From Nitrospina sp052156635 (GTDB lineage: Bacteria > Nitrospinota > Nitrospinia > Nitrospinales > Nitrospinaceae): a stretch of DNA of 64,000 nt. The notes beneath the pieces are model-generated. The model ran no database searches and had not been told where the DNA came from. It saw only the letters and a list, made by a program, of their open reading frames with translations. Location: contig NZ_JBQKUO010000001.1 of NCBI RefSeq assembly GCF_052156635.1, positions 62,001-126,000 on the forward strand. The letters are read 5' to 3'. The position numbers and the translations under genes were made by a program. Below are positions 26,787 through 37,081 of this stretch, one piece after another. Each line of letters starts with the position of its first letter. The first letter of the stretch is position 1.

Positions 26787-27620
26787 TCACACCTTGCCGC
26801 AAAAGAAGGGATTGTGGCGTTTTTCCTCGCCGACGGTGGTGGCGGGACCGTGCCCGGGGTGCAGTCGGGTGGCATCCGGGTACACCAGCAGGCGTTCGGT
26901 GATAGAACGGTACAACCCCGGCCAGGAGGCGTTGGCGCGGCCCATCGACCCGGCGAAAATGCAGTCACCGGAGAAAACGGTGTCGTTAATTTTGTAGGAC
27001 ACACCGCCCGCAGTATGACCGGGGGTGAACACAACCTCCACCTTCATGTTTCCCACTTCCAACACGTCGCCGTCATTAACGAATTGAAGGTTGCGGCTGC
27101 CGCGCGGCCGCAGTTCCTTTTCGTGGATGAAGGAAGGGCAGGAGAAAGCCCGGTCCAGCTTGTCGAGCCCCCCGGCATGGTCCGGGTGCGCGTGCGTGAG
27201 CAGAATCTTCGATGGCTTGAGCTTGAGCTCGTTTGCTTTCTGAATGAGGGCATCCGGGCTGGCTCCGGTGTCCACCACCGCGGACTCACCGGTTTCGGGG
27301 CAGCGGATGAGGTAGCATTTTACCGGGTACAGCCCCATGAACACATTGAGGCAGGTGAGGTCCAGGGCGGGATCATTCTTTGGCAGTTTCGGGGACCAGG
27401 CCTCGTGCGAGATGGCACGGAGGCAGGCGGCATCCAGATCCAGCGCCTCCGCCAGCAAATCTATTTCCGCATCCTCTGGCACCTGCTCGTAGCGTTCCAT
27501 TTTCTGGATGCGTTGCAGGTCCATACCGGTGGCGGCGGCGAGGTCCTTTGGCGACCAGTTTTTGCCGTCGCGGGCTTTTTCGAGTATGTCCCCGAGTTCG
27601 TCTTCGAGGGATGCAGGCAT
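26787..27620 (-). CDS. MBL-fold hydrolase with N-terminal XRE-type helix-turn-helix
   Basis: A 277-aa protein. Residues 5-70 form a helix-turn-helix of the XRE/Cro type (WSPKDLAAATGMDLQRIQKMER). Residues 85-277 form a complete metallo-beta-lactamase fold with HAHPDH (143-148), FTPGHTAGGV, FSGDCIFAG and the final LHPGHGP, i.e. all metal ligands of the glyoxalase II-like group. The order suggests a DNA- or RNA-binding module that targets or senses through a hydrolase. The following gene on the same strand ends 15 bases upstream of its start, so the two are likely one operon. Confidence 0.85.
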   Translation of the reverse strand: MPASLEDELGDILEKARDGKNWSPKDLAAATGMDLQRIQKMERYEQVPEDAEIDLLAEALDLDAACLRAISHEAWSPKLPKNDPALDLTCLNVFMGLYPVKCYLIRCPETGESAVVDTGASPDALIQKANELKLKPSKILLTHAHPDHAGGLDKLDRAFSCPSFIHEKELRPRGSRNLQFVNDGDVLEVGNMKVEVVFTPGHTAGGVSYKINDTVFSGDCIFAGSMGRANASWPGLYRSITERLLVYPDATRLHPGHGPATTVGEEKRHNPFFCGKV

Positions 27621-27635
27621 AAAGTCCGGTATCGT

Positions 27636-29774
27636 TCAGGCGGGAGTGGCTTCCTTCCGCAGAAAATAAAAAGCGCCGAGATACATGACCATGGAAAGCA
27701 GGTAAAGGGGCTTGGTGCCCAGCAGCATGGCGTTGTATTCCATAAGACCTCCCAGCACGGCGCCGAGCACATTATACCCCAAAGCCAGGGCCGCCGCCTT
27801 GCGCGTCTCGAACACCATTGCAAAAAGAATACTGGAAAAAAGAATGGGCAGGGCCACCAGCAGACTCCCCACCAGCCACTGCAGGGCCAGTGGCAATGCC
27901 AGGAGATTTTCCACGGGCGCAAGGAAGCAAATCATGAGAGTGACCATCAGCAGACCGAATTGAAGATTCCGGTTCTCAATCCAGCGGCGGATCACAACCA
28001 GGTTGGCGAACAGCACCATCACCAGGATGGAGGAAAACACGAGCACGTTGACCAGCCACGTCGACCCGAACAGCAAGGACATTTCGGTGACGCTTTTGGT
28101 TTCGAGCAGGAGAAACCCCGCCCCCAGCAGGAACAGGGTCCAGTCCGGGCGATGCTTCCATTTCGTTCCCCCCGCGCTCAACCACACCAACACCAGGGAG
28201 AAAGCCAGAATGAACGCACCGACACTGAAGTAGTGGCTCGGCACCTTCGGTTCCTGCAGGTACAGGTATGGCCAGTTATCCGTCGGAACCTCGTATTTCG
28301 GGATCAACTTCCCATCGGGACCGATGGGGACGTTGAACTTTTTCTGAAAGGCGGGGAGGGCCGGATCGTCCCAGAAGCTGTCGTCAATTTGATCCGACCA
28401 TCCCGCCACAAACGTGAAATTGAACAGGTGCGCGGGTTGGATGTAACGCATGAGCGGTTGTTCGCGGAACACTTCCATTAATGTGGTATATATTTTTTCC
28501 GCGATGAAAAACTTGCCGGACAAATGGTAGAGAATCAGCACCCCGCCCGGCTTGAGATGATCGCGGATGGACTCAAACGATTCGCGCGTGTACACGTAAT
28601 TGTCGAGTCGCACCGACGACATGCTGGACAGAAGCGTCTGGCTGTCCAGCGTTCCCAGCACAATGACGTCGTATTTCTCTTTACTTTTTTTCAGGAACGC
28701 CCGCGCGTCGTCGTTGTGCACCTTGACCCGGGGGTCCGCATACGGTTTCTGGAAATGATGCTGTTTGCCGAGGCGCAGGATCTCGCGGTCGATCTCCACC
28801 GCATCCACATGCTTTGCTCCCTGGCGAAGTGCGATGGTCACATCGTTTCCCGTGCCCGCTCCCAGCACGAGCACCCGTTCCACGGATCTGGCAAAGTGGT
28901 AAGGCGCAGAGAAATCCTGCATTGCCCTTTTGTTATAGGGAGACCGGGCCACAGCCTCATCCGAAAAATTCAGCGCGTGTTGATGGAATGAACCATTCAC
29001 GGACAGATCAAAATGATCTTCGTGAACGGAGTAATTTATTTTGTAATAAGGAGACCACAGTTCCCCCCCGTTCTTCCCGTTGTGTCCCAAACTGTAAACC
29101 AGAAACAGCACCACCGGCAGGCACAGGGTCGAAGCCAGCACCCGGCGGTTGTCCACGCACAAGGCGGCGAAATACACGGAGCCGAAGGCAAACCAGACGA
29201 GAGGCGGCATGGATAACCAACTGAACAGGGAAAACACCGCCAGGCCCAGCAGGCTTCCCAGGATGTTGATCGAATAAGCGACCAGCGGTCTGAACCGGTC
29301 AAACTCACGGGCGATTCCCGATCCCAGAGGAATGAATACCATTGTGGACAAAATAAAAATGATGAACACCACCGGCTCCATACCCCAGGTCTGCACGGCT
29401 TCCGAGGGCTTCACCATAGTGGTCCACAAATATTCCCCCTGCGCCTGCGGCACCTGCACCCAGACATTGGAAAAGTAATTCACTACCGCCATCAGAACCA
29501 GCAGCAACGGGGCGAACCCGATTACGGTGGTGCGGCCGCGTGCCTGAAGGATCATACCCACGCCCATGCCCAGAAAGGCGGAGATGAGAACCAGATTAAT
29601 GAAATAGGAAACCACCTGCACGTGCGCCGGAATGAAACGGATCAGTGCCACTTCGAAAAACAGAAGAAGGAAGCTGAAACCCAATAGACGGAACGCCGAC
29701 CAGACAGGAAACACATCCCTTTCTGGCGCGGTTTCGGCAGGAGGCAGGGTCGAAGTTGTGGTGGATGCGTCCAA
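27636..29774 (-). CDS. Membrane-fused spermidine synthase-like methyltransferase-fold protein
   Basis: A 712-aa protein. Residues 30-230 contain about seven hydrophobic helices. Residues about 295-430 form a Rossmann domain with VLVLGAGTGNDVTIAL, HVDAVEIDREILRLG and YDVIVLGTLDSQ, resembling spermidine synthase/SpeE-like proteins. The C-terminal 190 residues add further helices (LFLLGAGFLLLETKSVTEMSLLFGSTW). The class is widespread and unassigned; the active site is not clearly that of a polyamine synthase. It starts with TTG; no in-frame ATG lies upstream. It is probably co-transcribed with the XRE-MBL gene. Confidence 0.82.
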   Translation of the reverse strand: MDASTTTSTLPPAETAPERDVFPVWSAFRLLGFSFLLLFFEVALIRFIPAHVQVVSYFINLVLISAFLGMGVGMILQARGRTTVIGFAPLLLVLMAVVNYFSNVWVQVPQAQGEYLWTTMVKPSEAVQTWGMEPVVFIIFILSTMVFIPLGSGIAREFDRFRPLVAYSINILGSLLGLAVFSLFSWLSMPPLVWFAFGSVYFAALCVDNRRVLASTLCLPVVLFLVYSLGHNGKNGGELWSPYYKINYSVHEDHFDLSVNGSFHQHALNFSDEAVARSPYNKRAMQDFSAPYHFARSVERVLVLGAGTGNDVTIALRQGAKHVDAVEIDREILRLGKQHHFQKPYADPRVKVHNDDARAFLKKSKEKYDVIVLGTLDSQTLLSSMSSVRLDNYVYTRESFESIRDHLKPGGVLILYHLSGKFFIAEKIYTTLMEVFREQPLMRYIQPAHLFNFTFVAGWSDQIDDSFWDDPALPAFQKKFNVPIGPDGKLIPKYEVPTDNWPYLYLQEPKVPSHYFSVGAFILAFSLVLVWLSAGGTKWKHRPDWTLFLLGAGFLLLETKSVTEMSLLFGSTWLVNVLVFSSILVMVLFANLVVIRRWIENRNLQFGLLMVTLMICFLAPVENLLALPLALQWLVGSLLVALPILFSSILFAMVFETRKAAALALGYNVLGAVLGGLMEYNAMLLGTKPLYLLSMVMYLGAFYFLRKEATPA

Positions 29775-30104
29775 ATGGGTACCGGAAAATAAGGTTAGTG
29801 GATTTGTTTCAGAATAAGGGCAAGGGATTCCGCTGGCAAATACATTCTACGCTTTTCCGCATCCTTTCATACCTTAAAAGCCTCTGACTTTCAATGGGTT
29901 ACCAAGGCAATCCCAAAACCGATGATAAACCGCGCCCTACCTCAGAGAGCCGCGATATTTCGGCTGTCCGGTCCTTTCCATGGACAGCCGCCTTGTCAAT
30001 CCCCATGAGAATGGTATAACGACGGCATCCACCCGCCTTCCGCAAGGGGACAGAGGCTGCGTCCCAGAGAAGGATTCCCGCAGCAAAAATGAAAGGAGTC
30101 GTTC
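29775..30104. other. Divergent gap without a gene (330 bp)
   Basis: Lies between the minus-strand spermidine-synthase-like gene and the plus-strand ADP-ribosylglycohydrolase gene. It must hold both promoters. I see no clear promoter hexamers, repeats or small coding frame; only the AAAGGAG ribosome-binding site at its right end is clear. Confidence 0.55.
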
Positions 30105-30878
30105 ATGCTGGGTGCCATCGCAGGCGACATCATCGGGTCCCGCTTCGAGCACGCCCCCATCCAAACCGTCGATTTCGAACTGTTCACCGACACCTCCCGC
30201 TTCACCGATGACACGGTGTTGACCGTTGCCGTGGCCGACAGCATTTTCAACGGGACCGGCTACGGGGACACGCTGAAAAACTATTTCCGGCGGTATCCTG
30301 ATGCCGGATACGGGAGGGGTTTCCTGAAATGGGGACAATCCGACGCTTCCCAGCCCTACAACAGCTGGGGCAACGGCTCGGCCATGCGGGTCAGTCCCGT
30401 TGGCTTCGCCTTCGACTCCATCGAATCCGTTCTGTTGGAGGCGGAAAAAAGCGCGTCAGTGACGCACAATCACCCGGAGGGCATCAAAGGCGCGCAGGCC
30501 ACCGCGCTGGCGGTTTTCCTCGCCCGCAGCGGATCGGGCAAAGACACGCTGGCCGGAGAAATCGAATCGCGTTTCGGTTACGACCTGCACACGCCGCTTG
30601 ATATCCGGCGGCGCGACCATTCCTTCGACGTCTCCTGCCAGGGAACGGTGCCGCCTGCCCTGCGCGCCTTTCTGGAATCGACGGATTTCGAGGATGCGGT
30701 GCGGAAGGCCGTCTCGCTGGGAGGCGACAGCGACACCCTCGCCTGCATCACCGGCTCGGTCGCCCATGCGTTTTACCGCCACATCCCCGACGCCATCCTG
30801 GACACCGTGCTGGACCGTCTCGAGTCCCCCCTGCGGCGTGTCACCACCCTGTTCTGCAACCGCTACAGCTGCCTCTGA
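30105..30878 (+). CDS. ADP-ribosylglycohydrolase family protein
   Basis: A 257-aa protein. Metal- and substrate-site motifs are GAIAGDIIGSRFE at the start, SRFTDDTVLTVAVAD (the TDDT metal ligands), HNHPEGIKGAQATALAV, and GGDSDTLACITGSVAHAFY (the second metal-binding Asp/Thr pair). These match DraG/ARH-type hydrolases, which remove ADP-ribose from proteins or cleave related nucleotides. Nearest relatives are the small stand-alone bacterial forms. No dinitrogenase-reductase ADP-ribosyltransferase gene lies nearby. The ATG has AAAGGAG seven bases upstream. Confidence 0.92.
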   Translation: MLGAIAGDIIGSRFEHAPIQTVDFELFTDTSRFTDDTVLTVAVADSIFNGTGYGDTLKNYFRRYPDAGYGRGFLKWGQSDASQPYNSWGNGSAMRVSPVGFAFDSIESVLLEAEKSASVTHNHPEGIKGAQATALAVFLARSGSGKDTLAGEIESRFGYDLHTPLDIRRRDHSFDVSCQGTVPPALRAFLESTDFEDAVRKAVSLGGDSDTLACITGSVAHAFYRHIPDAILDTVLDRLESPLRRVTTLFCNRYSCL

Positions 30879-31017
30879 GGAATCCGGACATTTTTTCAAA
30901 ACCCGCACTTGCGTTTGGTCCGGTCCTCATATATGTTTTTGACTTGTTTTTCATTCGGAACCCTGCCGGAATCCCCAAATGATCAGGGGTTCTCAAGCAT
31001 TCAAACGGGAAAAGTCC

Positions 31018-32475
31018 ATGGCCGATCTCACGCGCGAAGAAGTCGAAGACATCCTGAACCAGCTTAAAGAAATCCGCGAACGCGAAGCCGAGGAAGCGGA
31101 AAGCAACAAGGGAAAACCCCAGGAGGAAGAACCCGAGGTGGAAGACGAATTGTCCGAAAACGGGGACGATGAAACCGAAGGAGATTTGAATGGGGAAACC
31201 GCCGGCGCCAAAGAATCAGAAGAAAAAGCGGGTGAAGAAGAGGAAGAAGACGATACCCCGCACCTGCGGGACATGGATCTCTCCGGTCTGGACCTCTCCA
31301 ACCTCATTTTTTACGGCGCGGACATCAGAAACTCCAAGCTGGTGGGCACCCGCCTGACGGACTCGGACCTCTCGGATTGCCTGCTCGACCACGCCGACCT
31401 GAACAAGGCCGATTTGACCGACGCCATCCTGAACGACACCAAAATGACCTTGGCCAACCTGACTGATTCAGTGATGGAGCGTGCGGACCTGCGCCGCGCG
31501 GTTTTGCGTGAATCCACCCTCACCCGCGCCAACCTGGTCGACGCGAAATTGATCAAAGCCGACTGCTCCAAAACCGTGACCACTTCAGCCAATCTGACCG
31601 GAGCCGACCTCTCCCGCGCCAGCTTCAAGCAGGCGGACCTGACAGACACCGACCTCTCCGACGCAAAATTGAGCATCGGCGTGTTTTTCGAAACCAATTT
31701 CACCAACGCCCAGCTCACCCGCGCGGAAATCAAGGGCGCGAAACTCCACGGCGCACTGTTTCAGAATACAAAAATGATGCGGGTGGATTGCACCAATGCC
31801 GACATGACCGAAGTGAAAATGATCCGGGCGGAGGTGGCGCGGGCCCGTTTCAACGGCTCCATCATGCGCCGTGCCAACCTCGAAGGGTCCAATCTGAGCG
31901 AATGCGTCCTGGATATCGCTGACCTCAACAACGCCATCCTCAATGACGTGAAGCTGGATGGCGCGCACATGAACCGCACCAAGCTCAACGACGCCAAGTT
32001 ACGCGGGGCGGTCCTGCGGGGTGTGCACCTGAGCCGGGCCAAGCTGGTTAAAGCGGACCTCACTGGGAGCGACCTGAGCGACGCGAATCTGGAAGGAGCG
32101 GACCTCACGGCGGCCCTTCTGGATGATTCCGACTTGAGCCGGGCGAATCTGAAAGAGGCGGTTCTGGAAAAAGCCTCACTCAAAAATGCCGCCCTTGCCG
32201 GAGCCGACCTGCGTAAGGCCAGACTGAAAGGAGCCGTGCTGGAAGGCGCGGACCTCGCCGGAGCGCGCCTGCGCCATGCTTCCCTCGTGAAGGCCGATCT
32301 TAAGGGCGCGGATCTCCACCGCACGGAACTCGATGAAGCGGATTTCTCAAACGCCGACCTGCAGGGCGCCAACCTCACCGGCGCGAAACTTTGGGAAGCC
32401 AACCTCACCCAGGCCAATCTGGAGGGAGCAAAAACCGAACACGCTGATTTCACTGACGCGAAGGGATACAAATAA
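31018..32475 (+). CDS. Long pentapeptide-repeat protein with acidic N-terminal extension
   Basis: A 485-aa protein (ATG 31018; an upstream in-frame ATG at 30979 is weaker). Residues 1-85 are extremely acidic and lysine/glutamate-rich, probably coiled or disordered. From about residue 90 to the end it is a continuous run of A(D/N)LXX-type pentapeptides, for example DLSGLDLSNLIF and ADLTGSDLSDANLEGADL, about 80 units. These should form a right-handed quadrilateral beta-helix 20 or more coils long. Some members mimic DNA and protect gyrase, but most have no known role. A shorter pentapeptide protein sits at 41201. Confidence 0.92.
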   Translation: MADLTREEVEDILNQLKEIREREAEEAESNKGKPQEEEPEVEDELSENGDDETEGDLNGETAGAKESEEKAGEEEEEDDTPHLRDMDLSGLDLSNLIFYGADIRNSKLVGTRLTDSDLSDCLLDHADLNKADLTDAILNDTKMTLANLTDSVMERADLRRAVLRESTLTRANLVDAKLIKADCSKTVTTSANLTGADLSRASFKQADLTDTDLSDAKLSIGVFFETNFTNAQLTRAEIKGAKLHGALFQNTKMMRVDCTNADMTEVKMIRAEVARARFNGSIMRRANLEGSNLSECVLDIADLNNAILNDVKLDGAHMNRTKLNDAKLRGAVLRGVHLSRAKLVKADLTGSDLSDANLEGADLTAALLDDSDLSRANLKEAVLEKASLKNAALAGADLRKARLKGAVLEGADLAGARLRHASLVKADLKGADLHRTELDEADFSNADLQGANLTGAKLWEANLTQANLEGAKTEHADFTDAKGYK

Positions 32476-32542
32476 TCCAGGCGGATTCATCGCCGCCCTG
32501 CCGGCAAGCGCGCGTCATCCCGCAACCCCGGGTTTCACGTAC

Positions 32543-32589
32543 AAAAAAAAACACCCCGCACCGTTCCATCCCGGAACCGTGCAGGGTGC
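32543..32589 (-). terminator. Rho-independent terminator of the kamA-type gene
   Basis: On the minus strand, GCACCCTGCACGGTTCC pairs with GGAACGGTGCGGGGTG, with a short GGGAT loop and two mismatches. A T9 run follows. It lies about 25 bases past the stop of the minus-strand gene. Confidence 0.85.
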
Positions 32590-32611
32590 CTGATTGTCCA
32601 ACCATGTACCG

Positions 32612-33793
32612 CTAGGCGTACTCGAAGTCGAAGGCCGGCTCCTGCCTCATAGCCCGCTCATCCTCCAGAATGTAATCATCCACCAGTTCCTTGTAGTCGT
32701 CGAACCAGAAGGCTTCGGGATTACGCTTGTACACCATGAAGCGCGAACTGTTCCTGTTCTCTGCAGCACGCTGGTATTTGAAATAAATGTTCCGCGCCGA
32801 CAGACCGATGATCTCGATCTTGCCCGTGCTGTGCGACATCACAAACCTCGCCCGTTTGGCAAGGCCGGAACCCCTCATACGGGCCAGTTCGAAAATTTCA
32901 TATGCCTTTTCGATGGGCAGCGTATACGGACGGTTGCCCAGTGTCGGCCGGCAATGAAACACGTAATACGGCGGAACGCCAATGTATGACAACCGGTTCA
33001 TCAACTCGCTCAGGACCTGCGGGTCATCATTGACTCCCGCGATCATCGGCGTCTGGTTGATGACAACGGCCCCGGACTTCATCAGAAAATCCAGCCCCCG
33101 CACCGCTTCCTGCGTCAATTCCCGCGGATGATTGAAGTGCGCCATCACGTAAATGCGCTTCTCCGGCAGGCTGTACTTTTCAAACATGGCTCGCAGGGAA
33201 TCGTCGTTGTAAATGCGCATGGGGTTGAACGCCGGAATTTTCGTGCCGATGCGGATGATCCTCACGTGATCGATCTCGCGTACCTGCTGAATGATGGGTT
33301 CCAGCTTGGACGTGGACATGATCAGCGGGTCACCGCCGGTGAGCAACACATTGTTGATCTCCGGATGCTCGCGGATATACGCCAGTCCCTCGGTGATGTC
33401 CTTGGTGACCTCGTCGTTGTCGTCCATGAACAGGCGCTTGCGAAAACAGAACCGGCAGTAGGCCGCACAGACTTCGTTCACCAGGAGCAGAGCCGTGGAA
33501 TCGTACTTGTGCTCAATGCCGTGCCCCACGGTGTACGACTCTTCGTCGGAAGCATCGAGCTGGCCCCATTCATTCAATTCACTGACGTCGGGAACCACGA
33601 TTTTCCGGATGGGATCATTCGGGTCGTCCCAGTCGACCAGCGATTGGTAATACTCATTGGTGCGGAAAATAAACTGCTCGCTGACCGGCGCCAACGCCTT
33701 TATGTCGTCCTGGCTCAACTGTGGGATTTGCCCCAGCTTTGTCAGGTATTTAGGCTTCTTGTCGCCACCCTTGTATTGAGATTTATCAAACAT
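32612..33793 (-). CDS. KamA-family radical SAM protein (lysine 2,3-aminomutase-like)
   Basis: A 393-aa protein. The ATG at 33793 has an AGGGGG ribosome-binding site and is preferred over an upstream TTG. The radical SAM cluster motif is CAAYCRFCF (Cys 109/113/116), followed by LLTGGDPLIMS. HCRPTLGNRPYTLPIEKAYEIF and SHSTGKIEIIGL form the C-terminal part. KamA enzymes bind a 4Fe-4S cluster, SAM and PLP and shift an amino group from carbon 2 to 3. The PLP-binding lysine region of classic lysine 2,3-aminomutase (PGGGGK) is replaced here by SHSTGKIE, so the substrate is uncertain. A plausible role is beta-lysine synthesis for osmoprotection. Confidence 0.85.
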   Translation of the reverse strand: MFDKSQYKGGDKKPKYLTKLGQIPQLSQDDIKALAPVSEQFIFRTNEYYQSLVDWDDPNDPIRKIVVPDVSELNEWGQLDASDEESYTVGHGIEHKYDSTALLLVNEVCAAYCRFCFRKRLFMDDNDEVTKDITEGLAYIREHPEINNVLLTGGDPLIMSTSKLEPIIQQVREIDHVRIIRIGTKIPAFNPMRIYNDDSLRAMFEKYSLPEKRIYVMAHFNHPRELTQEAVRGLDFLMKSGAVVINQTPMIAGVNDDPQVLSELMNRLSYIGVPPYYVFHCRPTLGNRPYTLPIEKAYEIFELARMRGSGLAKRARFVMSHSTGKIEIIGLSARNIYFKYQRAAENRNSSRFMVYKRNPEAFWFDDYKELVDDYILEDERAMRQEPAFDFEYA

Positions 33794-34602
33794 GCCAACA
33801 CCCCCTTTGATAGCTGCTGCGAGGCCTTCCGGCAAAATTCGTAGCAAAGGTGATTCCTTTCAAAGAGCAAAACATCCCCAGCGGTTTTACCCTTCAGCAA
33901 TTCAGTTTTAAGCTAACGGATTATTCAAATGAAACCAGGGTTCGGCTTCAACGGCGAATCCAATGATTCATTGGACCGGGGATGGAATGGTTCCTTCTTC
34001 AAAAATTCAAATGCAATTTTTGAATTTATGTAAAAAGAGAAAACATGATTATCAAATTTGTGAGGGACGATCAACCCATAATTGATTTCGATCCAACCCA
34101 AACAACTTGAACTGTGCTTTCTTATATTTTCTCACAAATGCAAAATGTCGAATGATTTTATGGGAAATAAATTTTTGTACAAAAAAAAATTTACGTATTT
34201 ATTTCAATCAAAATAACGCCATGAAGCACGCGTTCGAATAAAAAACAAATTTTCCAATTAAGTTTTTCGCGCTTATTTTTGGTAATGGGATGCCCCAAAA
34301 CCGGTTCATTTTTAAGCGTACATTTTTTCCATTCCAGGATCGGTGTTAGCTCAATCAAACGATATGGTTAACCGGTCACCCGGGGACCCACTCCCGGCCG
34401 GCACAACCCAGCCGCCCCCCAGGTTCAGCGCTTCCGAAATATCTTGAAGAAATCGGATATACTATTTTTTCACTGAAAAGCGAAAATAAAACGAAAAATT
34501 TCAGCCCCCAAATACCTCATCCACTCAACTACAATCTCAATATTTACACTCTAAAAAACAACCAAAGAAAGTGGCTACGCAGGGCTTAACTCTCACAAGG
34601 TG
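33794..34602. other. Long AT-rich gap without a gene (about 800 bp)
   Basis: The largest gap in the window, and visibly more AT-rich than its surroundings (especially 33990-34260). No frame looks coding. It contains short perfect inverted repeats: TCCAATG/CATTGGA at 33959-33975 and TTCAAAAATT/AATTTTTGAA at 33998-34024. It also has an A/T-run hairpin-like segment near 34170-34210. It must contain the promoter of the kamA-type gene on its left and the 3' end of the kbl unit on its right. Confidence 0.7.
33998..34024. repeat. Perfect 10-bp inverted repeat in the AT-rich gap
   Basis: TTCAAAAATT and AATTTTTGAA arms flank a 7-base centre. The size and symmetry suit a dimeric regulator site or a small hairpin. 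It lies about 205 bases upstream of the kamA-type start codon. Confidence 0.45.
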
Positions 34603-35799
<1,197 letters not shown>

Positions 35800-35834
35800 G
35801 TCGGAATTGCCTCCTCAAATGGAACGGTGTCCGG

Positions 35835-36992
35835 TCAGAACCGGAAAATGATCTTGGGATGTTCCTGAATGGCCTTTTCGAACAGCCCGCGGTCGAAAGA
35901 ATGAAACGGAAACAGCGTCCCCTCGCCCTTGTTCAGGATCACCTCGTAAATCTTGTCCTGCAGGTCGTGGCCTTTCGACATCAAAAGGTTGCTCATGGTG
36001 TACCAGGTCTGGAACACCTCCCTCCCCACAATGCCGTGCAGGGCTTTGCCGTGCATGATGATCTGCTGGTAGTCGGTCAGGGTGAAATCCCCCGCCGACA
36101 GGCCGAACAGGATGACGTCACCGCCGGCACGGGTGGCGGCCAGCGCGGTGTTGAGGGCGCGGTTGTTCCCGGACATCTCGAACGCCACGTCCACCCCGGC
36201 GCCGAAGCAGTCGTCACGAATGCGCGCGACGATGTCCTGATCCGGGCCCACCTCCCCTTCCTCGACGGTCTTGTCCACGGCAAGCGTCAGGTCCACACCC
36301 AGCCGCTCGGCCAGCTTGAGGTTCTTTTCATTGGGATCGACACCGATGATGTGGGTCGCGCCCATCGCCCGCGCCACCAGGATGGTGAACAGGCCGATGG
36401 TGCCGCACCCGAAGATGGCCACCGTACGCCCGCGCAGGTCCACACGGCTGCACGCATGCACCGCGTTGCCCAGCGGATCCTGGATCGCCGCCACCTCCGG
36501 CCGGATGCGGTCGGTATCCACCCGCCACAACTCCTTGGCCGGGAGCTTGATGTAGTCGGCGAAACAGCCGTCGGTGGAGATGCCGATGATCAAATGGTCG
36601 GCACACACGTGCTGGTCGCCGATCCGGCACTGATGGCATCGCCCGCAGAAGATGTGTGATTCGGTCGAGACCGTGTCGCCCGCCTTGTAGCCGTACTGCT
36701 TGGCGGCGTAAGAGCCCGCTTCCACCACCTCGCCCAGCAGTTCGTGCCCCATGATGCGGTAATGCCGGCCTTCCTTCCGCATGGAGTCGAAAATCATGTC
36801 GCGGAACGATTTGCGAAACCAGATGCCCTTGTCGGTGCCGCAAAACCCGGCAAACCGGGGCTTGATGATGACCTTGCCGCCGTCGTCGGGATTCTTGCGT
36901 TCGTCGAGGGAGGGTTCACTCACGTCGGTGAACGTCATGCCACGGGTGGTTTCCCAGTCTTTTTTCTGGATGTCGAGAATGAGGGCTTTCAC
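35835..36992 (-). CDS. tdh: Zinc-dependent alcohol dehydrogenase, threonine 3-dehydrogenase-like
   Basis: A 385-aa medium-chain dehydrogenase. Catalytic zinc ligands are in GFCGTDKG and IMGHELLGEV, and the structural zinc cysteines are in IFCGRCHQCRIGDQHVC. The NAD-binding fold is VAIFGCGTIGLFTILVARAMGA. Pairing with kbl points to oxidation of L-threonine to 2-amino-3-oxobutanoate. It is longer than E. coli Tdh (341 aa) and has an inserted segment near residues 60-75, so another alcohol substrate is possible. It starts with GTG after GGAAGAG. The symbol rests on the gene neighbour as much as on sequence. Confidence 0.8.
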   Translation of the reverse strand: MKALILDIQKKDWETTRGMTFTDVSEPSLDERKNPDDGGKVIIKPRFAGFCGTDKGIWFRKSFRDMIFDSMRKEGRHYRIMGHELLGEVVEAGSYAAKQYGYKAGDTVSTESHIFCGRCHQCRIGDQHVCADHLIIGISTDGCFADYIKLPAKELWRVDTDRIRPEVAAIQDPLGNAVHACSRVDLRGRTVAIFGCGTIGLFTILVARAMGATHIIGVDPNEKNLKLAERLGVDLTLAVDKTVEEGEVGPDQDIVARIRDDCFGAGVDVAFEMSGNNRALNTALAATRAGGDVILFGLSAGDFTLTDYQQIIMHGKALHGIVGREVFQTWYTMSNLLMSKGHDLQDKIYEVILNKGEGTLFPFHSFDRGLFEKAIQEHPKIIFRF

Positions 36993-37081
36993 GGGAGCTC
37001 TTCCAAAAAGGTATATTTTTAAATATGGGAGCCCGACCCGGTGGGCGCAAGCGAATTACAGGGTTGAGAGCGCGGCCGTTT

